Assembly (NCBI RefSeq): GCF_001559865.1
Contig: NZ_LOHE01000067.1
Span: forward strand, 51,942-115,941
Length of the DNA stretch: 64,000 nucleotides
Direction of reading: 5' to 3'
Source of the DNA: Abyssisolibacter fermentans
GTDB taxonomy: Bacteria > Bacillota > Clostridia > Tissierellales > MCWD3
A program made the translations under genes and the position numbers. How positions within the stretch are numbered: the first letter of the stretch is position 1; each line of letters begins with the position of its first letter. Below the pieces are notes generated by a model. It saw only the letters and a program-made list of their open reading frames with translations. It searched no databases and had not been told where the DNA came from. Of the stretch, positions 17,822-27,545 are shown one piece after another.

Positions 17822-18447
17822 ACTACATTCCTAGGAGTAAGTGATTCACAAGAAATCATAAATTTCTGTTCTCTACTCATGAGTAAGCGACTCACATAAA
17901 ATCATAGATTTGGGTTCTCTGCTTTCTAACTCTTTGCCTCGCATCGTTTTTAATATAATCTTTTTGCATTTCTGACATTTTTACTTTCTCTTTATATTAA
18001 TCTTCAATCTGTAACTCCTACTCGCTCCGTTCCTAGGAATAAGCAAGAGTTGTACCTCATATTCATTTCTCTAATATGAAACTCACTTCTCATTTTCATT
18101 CCTAGGAGTAAGTGATTCACAAGAAATCATAGATTTCTGTTCTCTACTCATGAGTAAGCGACTTACATAAAATCGTAGATTTTAGTTCCCTGCTCAAAAT
18201 CATAGATTTGGGTTCTCTGCTTTCTAACTCTTTGCCTCGCATCGTTTTTAATATAATCTTTTTGCATTTCTGACATTTTTACTTTCTCTTTATATTAATC
18301 TTCAATTTGTAACTCCTACTCACTCCGTTCCTAGGAGTAAGCGAGAGTTGTACCTCATATTCATTTCTCTAATATGAAACTCACTACTCATTTTCATTCC
18401 TAGGAGTAAGCGACTCACACCAAATCATAGATTTGGGTTCTCTGCTT
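17822..18447 (+). repeat. Second cluster of repeat family A, 298-bp period
   Basis: About seven copies of the family A core (TCCTAGGAGTAAG, CACA..AAATCATAGATTT, GTTCTCTGCT) are packed here. A larger unit is duplicated with a period of about 298 bp: TCATAGATTTGGGTTCTC occurs near 17902 and 18200, each followed by the same AACTCTTTGCCTCGCATCG text. The cluster separates the regulator operon from the site-2 protease and holds no gene. Confidence 0.85.
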
Positions 18448-18453
18448 AAAAAT

Positions 18454-18473
18454 ACTCCCATATAAATGGGAGT
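18454..18473. terminator. Bidirectional hairpin terminator
   Basis: ACTCCCAT and ATGGGAGT form an 8-bp stem with a four-base ATAA loop, with A- and T-runs on the two sides. It follows the site-2 protease gene. Confidence 0.75.
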
Positions 18474-18501
18474 AAAAAACCGATAATATTATTTAATTAG
18501 C

Positions 18502-19146
18502 TTAAAATCCAAAAAATATTCTTAGTAAATTGTTATATATAAATAGTATAGGCGGTGTCATTATCTTTTCTATTACATCAAAGATAATTAATGCCAATAA
18601 AATCAATGTACCTTTTGACTGTAACTGATAATAAAACTCTGTATCCTTTAAGTTTAAGATTCCAAACAACACATGTGAGCCATCTAATGGAGGTATAGGT
18701 ATAAGATTAAATACCATCAGTACTATATTAATAAATACAGTATATGACAATACTTGCCATATTGTCGGATATATACTAGACATTAATATTGAATCTGGTA
18801 GATATGTCGATAGTTTCATTATAATCATAAAAACTATTGCCATTAAAAAATTCATTACTGGTCCTGCTAATGATACTAATATATCATCTCTTTTAGGATT
18901 TTCAAAATTATTAGGATCAATTTGAACTGGCTTTGCCCATCCAAAACCAAGTAACAATAAGGATATAAATCCCATAGGTTCTAAATGTGCTGTTGGATTT
19001 AATGTTAATCTATTTTGATATTTTGGAGTATTATCTCCAAGCCATACTGCTACCTGTGCATGTGCATATTCATGAAACGAAAACCCAACTAATATAGCTG
19101 GTATTGTCAACAATATTTGACGTAGGTCAAAATTAAATAAATTCAC
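18502..19146 (-). CDS. Site-2 protease family (M50) membrane protein
   Basis: A 214-residue polytopic membrane metalloprotease of the YwhC/Rv0359 type. The HEYAH zinc motif is at residues 25-29 in the first membrane helix and a second-ligand motif PPLDGSH is near residue 155. These enzymes cut within membrane segments of regulators or signal peptides; the target here is unknown. It has no PDZ domain and is shorter than RseP/SpoIVFB types. A GGAGG ribosome binding site precedes the ATG. It appears monocistronic. Confidence 0.9.
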   Translation of the reverse strand: MNLFNFDLRQILLTIPAILVGFSFHEYAHAQVAVWLGDNTPKYQNRLTLNPTAHLEPMGFISLLLLGFGWAKPVQIDPNNFENPKRDDILVSLAGPVMNFLMAIVFMIIMKLSTYLPDSILMSSIYPTIWQVLSYTVFINIVLMVFNLIPIPPLDGSHVLFGILNLKDTEFYYQLQSKGTLILLALIIFDVIEKIMTPPILFIYNNLLRIFFGF

Positions 19147-19309
19147 AGTAAATTTTCCTCCTTACTCTGCTTTAGTGCACCTATTTAGTATATATTAAAT
19201 ACTCCTCTATTGCAAATATCTTTATTTTTAAGTAATTGTAAAAATTAGCAACAGATAATTAAATATTTTGTCATCTATTTAGCTAAAGTAAAACCAAGAC
19301 TATACAAAT

Positions 19310-20111
19310 TTTAAGTATAAGATATGGTTCTCTACTCATGAGTGAATTACAAGTCCGTAACCTTGCTGGATTGTTCTAAAATGTGAAATTTAAAGAATGA
19401 GAAATATTGAGAATATGATTGTACTTTTTACATGTAGCTCACTACCTGCTTTCGCTCCTAGGAGTAAGTGATTCATACCAAATCACAGATTTGGGTTCTC
19501 TACTTATGATCAGCCTCAATATCTAACCTGGGACAATCCCAGGGATTTGTTTCAGAATGAGTGGAATTCAAGGCGTTAAAATCTTCAGGGATATGAGCGT
19601 ACTTTTTCATATGTAGCTCACTACTCGCTCTCTCCTAGGAGTAAGTGATTCACAAGAAATCACAGATTTCTGTTCTCTACTCATGATTAGTCGTTAGAAT
19701 TAAACCAACGCAGTAGTTCATCTTTCTGGGACAAATCCCAAGGATTGTTTCAAAATGAGTGAAGTACAAGGCGGTGTAAATCTAACGGATATGAGCGTAC
19801 TTTTTCATATGTAGCTCACTACTCGCTCTCGCTTCTAGGAGTAAGTGATTTCACACCAAATCACAGATTTGGGTTCTGTATTTAAATGTAACTCTCTACT
19901 CACTACGTTCCTAGGAGTAAGTGATTCATACCAAATCACAGATTTGGGTTCTCTACTTATGATCAGCCTCAATATCTAACCTGGCACAATCCCAGGGATT
20001 TGTTTCAGAATGAGTGGAATTCAAGGCGTTAAAATCTTCAGGGATATGAGCGTAATAAAATCTTGGAATATATATCAACAGTGCAGAAGTCTGCCATTTC
20101 AGACAACCCAA
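19310..20111 (+). repeat. Mosaic repeat block with a 144-bp direct duplication
   Basis: No gene is visible between 19147 and 20222. Copies of family A (near 19455, 19640, 19840 and 19910) alternate with half-copies of the palindromic family F (ATATGAGCGTACTTTTTCAT segments near 19590 and 19790). The stretch 19458-19601 is repeated at 19911-20054 with nearly no change, a shift of 453 bp. The pattern suggests repeated insertion and slippage between two repeat families. Confidence 0.8.
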
Positions 20112-20233
20112 GGATTGTTTCAAAATGAGTGAAGTGCAAGGCGTTGAAAATCTTACGGATATGAGCGTACTTTTGTACGTGATTAATCGTAAGATTTTCA
20201 ACAACGCAGCAATTCGCCATTTTCAAACAATCC
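20112..20233. repeat. Family F palindromic element overlapping a gene end
   Basis: A 122-bp hairpin element: GGATTGTTTCAAAATG and CATTTTCAAACAATCC are the outer arms, CGTTGAAAATCTTACG and CGTAAGATTTTCAAC the inner arms. Its last bases supply the final codons and stop (ATT GTT TGA) of the methyltransferase gene at 20223-20963. Half-copies occur at about 19541-19615, 19741-19815 and 20001-20054. From memory, such elements are common between genes in several clostridia. Confidence 0.85.
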
Positions 20234-20963
20234 TACCCCTTTGGCGCATAGCTTCAAAAGATATAATCGCTGATGAAGAAGATGCAGTTAGTGAAGCGGT
20301 ATATTCTCTTCCATATGGTATTCTAAGTAATATATCAGCTTTATTTAAAAAAGATCTTGTTATTCCACGTTTTTCCCCACCTATCAATAAGAACATTGGA
20401 TACGTTAAATCTGCTTCGTATATATCAACAGCATTTTTATTTGCAGTACATGCAACTTTTAAACCTTTAGATTTAAAAAATTCAGCTGCCTCCAATGCTG
20501 TTTCTACCGAAGCTGTTGGTATCAATTCCGTTGCTCCTGCTGAAGATTTTGCTACTACTCCTGCTGCTGACATCCAATTTCTATTTCTTACAACTAACCC
20601 GTCTACACCAGCTGCATATAGTGATCTCACAGCAAATCCAAAATTAAAGGGATCTTCAATGCCATCTATCATTACTATAAAAGGGTTCTTTTTATCTTTA
20701 ATTAAATCCTCTAAATTTAGAAGCTTTCTTTGACCTACTATAGCTATCATACCTCCATGAGTTTGTCCTTGTACTTTTGCGTTAATGAACTCAGTACTCA
20801 CTCTTTTTACAGGTATATTCTTTGCTTTAGCCATTTTTTGAAGTTTAGCAGTTTCTCGATATCCTTTATTCTTCTTTATGTATATTGTAAATATTTCTCT
20901 ATTATTTGCTTTTATAGCGGCTTCTATTGATATGTGCCCTTCAAGTATAATTTCTTCTTCCAT
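20223..20963 (-). CDS. TrmH/SpoU family RNA 2'-O-methyltransferase
   Basis: A 246-residue SPOUT-class enzyme that methylates a ribose 2'-OH in rRNA or tRNA; its layout is RlmB-like. An N-terminal substrate-binding domain (about 1-80) precedes the knot domain with motif 1 DGIEDPFNFGFAVRS, motif 2 LLIGGEKRGI and motif 3 around IPYGREYTASLTASSS. Motif 3 is unusual, with TASSSS in place of the common NVSVA. The last codons and stop come from the family F palindrome, so the C-terminus has been reset by a repeat. AGGAAAT precedes the ATG. The target nucleotide is not certain. Confidence 0.85.
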   Translation of the reverse strand: MEEEIILEGHISIEAAIKANNREIFTIYIKKNKGYRETAKLQKMAKAKNIPVKRVSTEFINAKVQGQTHGGMIAIVGQRKLLNLEDLIKDKKNPFIVMIDGIEDPFNFGFAVRSLYAAGVDGLVVRNRNWMSAAGVVAKSSAGATELIPTASVETALEAAEFFKSKGLKVACTANKNAVDIYEADLTYPMFLLIGGEKRGITRSFLNKADILLRIPYGREYTASLTASSSSAIISFEAMRQRGRIV

Positions 20964-20984
20964 TTAATTTCCTCCAAAAATAAT

Positions 20985-21812
20985 TTAATTTCTACAAAGA
21001 TAATTCCTAACATCATCATTGTATTTTTCTGATATTTTTTTTATTAAATCTATAGCAACGGAATTGTAGCTCAAATCATTAATATACGTTATTGGTAACA
21101 CCCCCACAGATGTACCTGTCATAAATGCTCCATCTATCTTTTCTAAATCATTCACATGTATATTTTCTTGTACTATTTTAATATGTAAATCTTCACAAGC
21201 TTTTATTATATGATTTCTTGTAACTCCTAATAATACATCTCCTGCTGGAGAAGTATATAGTAAATCATTTTTTACAAAAAACATATTAGAACGACTTCCT
21301 TCTGTTATAAATCCTTCATCGTTGACTATTAATGCTTCAAATGCTTGATTTTCCTCTAATTTTACTTTTATATTTTTTTTAAAATTAGTATTTATACTTT
21401 TTACATTCGGGTTTTCTCTTTCTACATCTATTAATATTGTTTTAATGCCTTCTCTATAAGTTTTTTCATCAGGATAATAACTCTTTATAAAGCATCCTAA
21501 AATATCTTCTTTTTCTTTTTTAAAACCACTTGCTATAAGCTTTACATTTATGTTTTTACATTTATTAATGTCTACTAATTTATTAATTAACTCAAAAAAA
21601 TAGTTTTCATCATGCTTTAAAGTATAATTCAATAGTTGAGCTGATTTTTTAAATCTATTAATATGTTCTTCTAGAAAAAGTGGTTTCCCATTTGCGATTC
21701 TGATTACTTCATAAATAGACTCTCCCTTTATGATTTTAAAACCTTCATCATTATTATTGTTACATACTACATCATTATATATATAGTATGTTTTATCTGC
21801 TTCATTTCTCAT
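20985..21812 (-). CDS. Class IV aminotransferase
   Basis: A fold-type IV pyridoxal-phosphate enzyme of about 275 residues, of the branched-chain or D-amino-acid aminotransferase / aminodeoxychorismate lyase group. The N-terminal FLEEHINRFKKSA block, a lysine-rich segment around NTNFKKN and the cofactor-phosphate motifs EGSRSNMFF and LLGVTRNHI are visible. The ATG at 21812 follows GGAGG by five bases; the ATG 12 bases upstream lies before that site and is rejected. It lies 16 bases after the FGGY kinase. Substrate not determinable. Confidence 0.85.
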   Translation of the reverse strand: MRNEADKTYYIYNDVVCNNNNDEGFKIIKGESIYEVIRIANGKPLFLEEHINRFKKSAQLLNYTLKHDENYFFELINKLVDINKCKNINVKLIASGFKKEKEDILGCFIKSYYPDEKTYREGIKTILIDVERENPNVKSINTNFKKNIKVKLEENQAFEALIVNDEGFITEGSRSNMFFVKNDLLYTSPAGDVLLGVTRNHIIKACEDLHIKIVQENIHVNDLEKIDGAFMTGTSVGVLPITYINDLSYNSVAIDLIKKISEKYNDDVRNYLCRN

Positions 21813-21828
21813 AGCTGCCTCCATTTTT

Positions 21829-23376
21829 TTATTTAGGGTATTTAGTAATATCCATTATATTTTGATATAATTTTTTCATTCTAGGGTACATTTGTTTATA
21901 TACTTTGTTATAAAGCTGTGAGTAAATTTCTGTATTTCTACCATCTGGCTTAAACTCATCTTTATAATGTACCATATTTCTTACTGCTTCATCAAAGCTA
22001 GTATATATTCCTAAAGCTACATAAGAAGTAATAGCCGCACCTAAACCTGATGTTTCATGAGTTTGTACTCTATAAACAGGTCTGTTTAATACATCAGCTG
22101 TTATTTGACATATTTCATCACTGTTTGAACCTCCACCTGTAAGTACTACATAATTCATATGTACACCTGATTTTTTCTGTATATTTTCAATGCCTTCTAA
22201 TAATGCATAGTTTATTCCTTCTATTATAGCTCTATAAATATGGACCCTTGTATGAATATCCCCAAAACCAATTATAGCACCTTTAGCTTCAGGTTTTTTT
22301 ATCCCTGCACCCCAATATGGTTGTAATATTAATCCATGAGATCCAGGTGGCACTTTCTTTAAATGCTTATCCAAAAGTGATTCAGGAGTTACATTTAATT
22401 TCTTTGCTTCTAATACCTCTTTCATAGCAAATTCTCTTTTAAACCATGAAATCATCCAATAGCCTCTATTAATTTGAACTTCTGGATTATAACATTCTGG
22501 ATTTATTGCCGGATATGGAGGATTATATTTAGAAATTTCATAAAATCTTTTAGCTGTTGTTTGAATAGTAACTGCAGAACCTAAGCTTATACTACCTTTA
22601 CTTTCATCAATACAACCTGTTCCTAGTGTATCACAACCTTTGTCAGAGCCAGATGCTATAACATATAAACCTTCTTTTATTCCTGTCTGCATAGACGCTT
22701 CTTTGGTGATTTTGCCCATTATTTCACCAGATTTAATTAATTTGGGAAACTTATCTCTTTCAATATCAAATATAAAATTCTTTATATCATATTTGCTAGC
22801 CCATTTTTTATTTTTAAAGTCAAATGGTATATGTCCAATTTGTGAAGCTATAGAATCAACAAATTCTCCTGTAAGCCTTAAATTCACATATCCTGATAAC
22901 AGTAAATATTTATACGTTTTTTCCCATATCTCCGGTTCATTTTCCTTAATCCAATTCGCTTTAAATTTTTTTCTATAGCTTTCTATTTCATATGTCATAT
23001 TTATAGTCTTAACCATCATTCTATATACTCTAGGCATCGGTTCTTCACATTCAGCCATTCTTTGGTCTAACCAAAGTATTGCAGGTCTTAGCGCTTTTCC
23101 ATTTTTATCTACTACAACACAAGTATCTCTTTGAGTTGTTACTGATACAGCAATTAAATCTTCCCATAAATCTGCATACTTTTCTTTTAAATCATTACAT
23201 GCACTACATATTGTATCCCAGTAAAATGTTACTTCCTGCTCCGCCCAACCAGAATTAATTGAAAAATATGGTTTAAACTCCTGTTTGCTCTTAGCTAATA
23301 GAGTTCCTTTTTTATCAAAAATCAAAGCTCGTATGCTTTGAGTTCCACAATCTATTGATAGAACATATTCCTTCAT
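21829..23376 (-). CDS. FGGY family carbohydrate kinase (xylulokinase-like)
   Basis: A 515-residue sugar kinase. The N-terminal ATPase motif SIDCGTQSIRALIFD and a C-terminal VVLTGGGSNSDEICQ adenosine loop mark the FGGY family. The DQRMAE catalytic aspartate region is present. It resembles xylulokinases and related kinases, but no isomerase, transporter or regulator of a sugar pathway lies nearby, so the substrate is open. It heads a two-gene transcript with the class IV aminotransferase, an unusual pairing. Confidence 0.85.
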   Translation of the reverse strand: MKEYVLSIDCGTQSIRALIFDKKGTLLAKSKQEFKPYFSINSGWAEQEVTFYWDTICSACNDLKEKYADLWEDLIAVSVTTQRDTCVVVDKNGKALRPAILWLDQRMAECEEPMPRVYRMMVKTINMTYEIESYRKKFKANWIKENEPEIWEKTYKYLLLSGYVNLRLTGEFVDSIASQIGHIPFDFKNKKWASKYDIKNFIFDIERDKFPKLIKSGEIMGKITKEASMQTGIKEGLYVIASGSDKGCDTLGTGCIDESKGSISLGSAVTIQTTAKRFYEISKYNPPYPAINPECYNPEVQINRGYWMISWFKREFAMKEVLEAKKLNVTPESLLDKHLKKVPPGSHGLILQPYWGAGIKKPEAKGAIIGFGDIHTRVHIYRAIIEGINYALLEGIENIQKKSGVHMNYVVLTGGGSNSDEICQITADVLNRPVYRVQTHETSGLGAAITSYVALGIYTSFDEAVRNMVHYKDEFKPDGRNTEIYSQLYNKVYKQMYPRMKKLYQNIMDITKYPK

Positions 23377-23506
23377 TTTTTCCCCCTAAAAATTTATTGA
23401 AATAATTTAACCCAGATTATTTTTATTAAAAAGACTTTGTTTCAAAATTTTTTAATAATTCCTTGACTCATTCTAAATAGTAAACATAGATTTACTTTTT
23501 ATTATA

Positions 23507-23535
23507 TCAAAAAAAGGACTACTTTTTCAGTCCTT
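23507..23535 (-). terminator. Terminator after the lipoprotein gene
   Basis: On the minus strand AAGGACT and AGTCCTT pair around GAAAAAGT and are followed by seven T. It directly follows the lipoprotein stop and ends the efflux operon. Confidence 0.9.
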
Positions 23536-23537
23536 AT

Positions 23538-24464
23538 TTATTCTTCTTCGTCCTTTTTTTCTCCTTGTATTATTGCATCTAAGTTATCAAGTACAATATC
23601 TCTTTTTATTCGTAATAATTCTCTGCTCTTATTAGGAATTACATTCTCCATATCTTTTATAGATATCTCTAATTTTTTTAGATATTTACTATTTTTTTTA
23701 TCTGAAATTATTTTATTATTAAGTTTTTCTAGTTGTTTATTAGCTTGTTGTATTTGACTTAAACTTGTTTCCCAATCATTTTCAAATCCATACAAATAAG
23801 AACCTCTTATATAATAATTAATCCTATTTTTTTCTCCATCTATATTATCTTTATATAAATCATAGAATCTAGCTAAACTCATTGTAACATCATTTGTTTT
23901 ATACATTATATCTAATATATCTTTATTATCTATTGCAATTGTTAAACCATTAATAGCTGTTTCAAATTTAAGTATATCTTCTTCTGTTGCACCTTTTTTC
24001 AGACTTTCCATTTCATACTCATTCCAACTTCCATGAATCTCTTTTGATATACTAGTAATTTCTCCCCACATTTTAACTATAATTTGTGATAAATCAGTTT
24101 CTTTACCGTCTTCTTCATCTTTTTTTATAGTACCAGTGTTTTGTTGTTCATTACTTTTATTCTCAGATTCTTTTTTTTCATCTTCACTACCACTTTCACC
24201 ATCTTTTTCCTCTTTTTTATTCTCACTGTCTTCCTCTTCTGATTTACCTTTAGACATCTCATCTTGATCTATTTCTGCTTTTTTGGGATTAATTAAATAG
24301 TCATGAATTTTTTCTATATTTTCAACTATTTTTTCATTTCCTTCTGTTATAGTCTTTAACTGTTCAGGTATCTTATCAGTATTTTTATCTTCTTCTTTTT
24401 GACTTTTACAAGCCGGTAAACTGACTATAATAATCAATATTAAAATTATATATATTTTCTTCAT
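23538..24464 (-). CDS. Lipoprotein with an acidic low-complexity region
   Basis: A 308-residue secreted lipoprotein. The signal peptide ends in a clear lipobox (LPAC at about residues 16-19). Residues about 65-125 are very rich in Glu, Lys, Ser and Asp with no fold expected, followed by a helical C-terminal domain. It begins 54 bases after the RND pump gene and shares its terminator. Its partner position suggests an accessory to the pump at the outer face of the membrane; no known domain is recognised. Confidence 0.8.
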   Translation of the reverse strand: MKKIYIILILIIIVSLPACKSQKEEDKNTDKIPEQLKTITEGNEKIVENIEKIHDYLINPKKAEIDQDEMSKGKSEEEDSENKKEEKDGESGSEDEKKESENKSNEQQNTGTIKKDEEDGKETDLSQIIVKMWGEITSISKEIHGSWNEYEMESLKKGATEEDILKFETAINGLTIAIDNKDILDIMYKTNDVTMSLARFYDLYKDNIDGEKNRINYYIRGSYLYGFENDWETSLSQIQQANKQLEKLNNKIISDKKNSKYLKKLEISIKDMENVIPNKSRELLRIKRDIVLDNLDAIIQGEKKDEEE

Positions 24465-24518
24465 CCAATTTCACCTCAGAATTATTATTCCCTAAGATGT
24501 TTTTTATAAACGACTCTT

Positions 24519-27500
24519 CTAAACTTTGTTTTTTATAACAATACTATAAACTACAGGTATAATAATTAATGTCAGCATCATGGAAACTAGCAAACCACTC
24601 ATTAAAGAAATCGCCATAGGTTTAAACATACTACTATTTGATAATGCTAAAGGTATAAGACCAATTACCGTAGTTATTGTACTTAACACTATAGGTCTAA
24701 ATCTTTTTTTAGATGTTTCTATACAAGCATCCTCCACAGAATAATTTTGCTCTCTCAGTTTATTTATGTAATCAATAAGTACTATTGCATTGTTTACAAC
24801 AATACCCATTAAACTAACCATCCCTAACAAAGCTGTAAAAGATAATTTCTGTTTAAATAGTAATAGGCCAAAAATAGAACCCACAAAAGAAAGTGGTATT
24901 GCAATCAATATTACTAATGGCTGTAAATATGATTTAAATTGAAATAGTAATATTAAATATATCACCATAGCTGCTATAATAGCTGAATCGCCTACTTTTC
25001 CAAAATTCTCACTAATTTTTTCTTTTTCTCCGTCAAACTTTATACTTAGATTTCCTAAACCAGTATTGTTGATTTCTTTTACCAAACTTTTTTGAATATC
25101 CACTGTATTATAACCTGGTCTTGTGTCACAAGAAACCATTATTGTATAATTACCATCATATTTTTTTATTATAGGAGTATTTTTAATCAATCTTACATCT
25201 GCTATTTCTTTTAATACTACTTTTCTCAAAGTAACCGGTGATTTGATCTTAATATTTTCTAGTATTTCCTTACTATTTATATCACCCTTTAAAATAATAG
25301 GCAATTCTTTCGATTCTAGCTTTAAATTTGAGCTATTTCTACCCATTAATGCTATGTTAGTCTCGTTTTGGATATTATATTTTGTTAAACCAAACATAAC
25401 TGCTTTATCTTGATTTATATCAATAACATATTCATATTCATCATATTGAAAATCATGCTCTATATTAATAGTTCCATTTATTCCCTCTAATATACTTCTA
25501 ACTTGTTTACTTTCGTTTACTAATTTATCAACAGAATCACCTAACAATCTAACTCTTATTGCATGGCCAATAGGTTCTGCTAACTCTAATTGCTTAACAA
25601 TTGCTTTTCCTTTTACTAAATTTTTGTCTAATATTTTTTGTATATATATAGCAAATTCGGCATTATTTTTAAATACATCTGTATTATTTAAATCAACTCT
25701 AAACATTACTTGGCCAATATTAGGAGCATCAGGTGAATAAGGTAAAGTGGTGTAAAATTTAGGTAGTAATCCACCGACAGCTGTTGTTTGAGATATTACT
25801 TCTTTTTGATTATTTAATATATCACTAATATTATTCATCATAGTCTTTGTTTTATTTATATCCATAACATCTTCAGCTTTGACATCTATATATAAAATAT
25901 TTTTATCAGCTTTAGGGAAAAATTGCAAATCTATATCTAATGCAATTTTCAAAGTAATAACAGATATTATAACTAATATCGCTATAACCGCAGCTTTTCT
26001 TTTTAATGCTCTCTTAAGTAGCTTAACCGTCAAATCACGTATAGGTTTTAATCTGTCCGATTTTTTAGATCTCTTAAAAAAAATACTTGCTATTAGAGGT
26101 GTCGATATTATAGAAGCTAGAAAAGATCCTATTAGTGCTATTATAACTATCTTAGGAAGACTTGACATATATTCTCCAGCTACAGATTTTAATAATATTA
26201 AAGGTATAAAAGCACCTATTGTAGTTAATGTTGAAGATAGTATCGGAACTATAACATCCATAACACCTTCTATACATGATTTCATTCTATCCTGTCCCTG
26301 ATCAATTCTATTTTGTATAGAATCACTTACGACTATAGCATTATCTACAAGCATCCCCAATGCTATTATAAGTGCTGTTATGGATATTTGATGTATTTTT
26401 ATAGATAATACCCTCATTGTTACTATAGTTAATAATATTGAAATTGGAATTGCTGTAGAAACTATCAATGCATTTCTAATTCCCATTCCTATTAATACTA
26501 CTAAGATAACAAAAATAATTCCCTCCATTAAATTAATCATAAAATCATTTACTGATGTTTTTACATCTTCTGCTTGGTTATGTACTATATCTATATTTAT
26601 ATTTTTAGGAAATTCTGTTGATATTTTATTAAGTTTTTCTTTAATATCATTACCTGAAGGAACTATATTTATATCTTCTTTAAAATATCCCGTCAGTAAT
26701 ATACTTTTTTCACCATCATGTGTATAGATAACATTATTTTCTTTGTTTTTATATTCAATCTCAGCTATATCTCTTAGCCTAATCACAGCTTGGCTATTCT
26801 TAGAAATACTGACAATGATATCTTTGATTTCTTCAATATCAGCAAATCCTCCATTAGTTCTGATATTTATTTTTGAAGAATTATCTTTAAGAATACCCAC
26901 TGGAATATTTACATTATTCAATTTTATAATATTTACTATATCGTCTAATGATAAATCTAAATAATTTAGTTTACTTATATCGACATTAATTATAATTTCC
27001 TTATCTTGAACACCCTTTATTTGTAGTTTATTAATTTCCTTGATATTCATAAGTTCTTCCTTGATTCTATCGGTGTAATTTTCTAATTCTTGATAAGAAG
27101 CTTCATTACTTGAAACGCTTATAATTATACCAGCTGTACTCGCTAAATCAGTTTTAAGCTGTGGTTTTAAACATTCTTTAGGTAATTTATCTTCTAAACT
27201 CTCCAATTTTTCTTTTAACTGTGCCCATGCGTTATCTACATCTGTACCATATTCTAATCTCAAAGATGTAGTAGATACACTATTGGAAGAAAATGATTCA
27301 CAATAAGCATATCCTTCTATCTCAAAAACCTCATTTTCAACTTTTCTTGTCACTAAGCTCTCCACATCTATAGATGATGCTCCTGGATATATAATAGTTA
27401 TAATTGCAGCAGGTGCAGCCAAATCAGGCGATTCTTGCTTTGGTAATACAAAATAACTATTTATACCTATAATTATCAAAATAAAAATTATAAAAAGTGT

Positions 27501-27545
27501 TATTTTTTTGTTTGCTATATTAAATTTAATAAAATTTTTAATCAT
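24519..27545 (-). CDS. RND family efflux transporter (AcrB/HAE1-like)
   Basis: A 1008-residue resistance-nodulation-division permease. It has the duplicated architecture of one membrane helix, a large extracytoplasmic domain and a helix bundle, twice. The proton-relay aspartates of helix 4 appear in GMLVDNAIVVSDS, and the second repeat has GIVVNNAIVLIDY. RND pumps of the HAE1 type normally work with a membrane-fusion protein, but none is encoded here; only the acidic lipoprotein follows. It exports lipids, drugs or similar compounds; the substrate is unknown. Confidence 0.92.
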   Translation of the reverse strand: MIKNFIKFNIANKKITLFIIFILIIIGINSYFVLPKQESPDLAAPAAIITIIYPGASSIDVESLVTRKVENEVFEIEGYAYCESFSSNSVSTTSLRLEYGTDVDNAWAQLKEKLESLEDKLPKECLKPQLKTDLASTAGIIISVSSNEASYQELENYTDRIKEELMNIKEINKLQIKGVQDKEIIINVDISKLNYLDLSLDDIVNIIKLNNVNIPVGILKDNSSKINIRTNGGFADIEEIKDIIVSISKNSQAVIRLRDIAEIEYKNKENNVIYTHDGEKSILLTGYFKEDINIVPSGNDIKEKLNKISTEFPKNINIDIVHNQAEDVKTSVNDFMINLMEGIIFVILVVLIGMGIRNALIVSTAIPISILLTIVTMRVLSIKIHQISITALIIALGMLVDNAIVVSDSIQNRIDQGQDRMKSCIEGVMDVIVPILSSTLTTIGAFIPLILLKSVAGEYMSSLPKIVIIALIGSFLASIISTPLIASIFFKRSKKSDRLKPIRDLTVKLLKRALKRKAAVIAILVIISVITLKIALDIDLQFFPKADKNILYIDVKAEDVMDINKTKTMMNNISDILNNQKEVISQTTAVGGLLPKFYTTLPYSPDAPNIGQVMFRVDLNNTDVFKNNAEFAIYIQKILDKNLVKGKAIVKQLELAEPIGHAIRVRLLGDSVDKLVNESKQVRSILEGINGTINIEHDFQYDEYEYVIDINQDKAVMFGLTKYNIQNETNIALMGRNSSNLKLESKELPIILKGDINSKEILENIKIKSPVTLRKVVLKEIADVRLIKNTPIIKKYDGNYTIMVSCDTRPGYNTVDIQKSLVKEINNTGLGNLSIKFDGEKEKISENFGKVGDSAIIAAMVIYLILLFQFKSYLQPLVILIAIPLSFVGSIFGLLLFKQKLSFTALLGMVSLMGIVVNNAIVLIDYINKLREQNYSVEDACIETSKKRFRPIVLSTITTVIGLIPLALSNSSMFKPMAISLMSGLLVSMMLTLIIIPVVYSIVIKNKV

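Noticed and set aside
6195..20060. CRISPR array
   Set aside because: The repeats are too long, variable and irregularly spaced, with no unique spacers of constant length, and no cas genes are present.
20125..20733. 202-codon plus-strand frame opposite the methyltransferase
   Set aside because: It is a shadow of the well-supported minus-strand TrmH-family gene and begins in a palindromic repeat.
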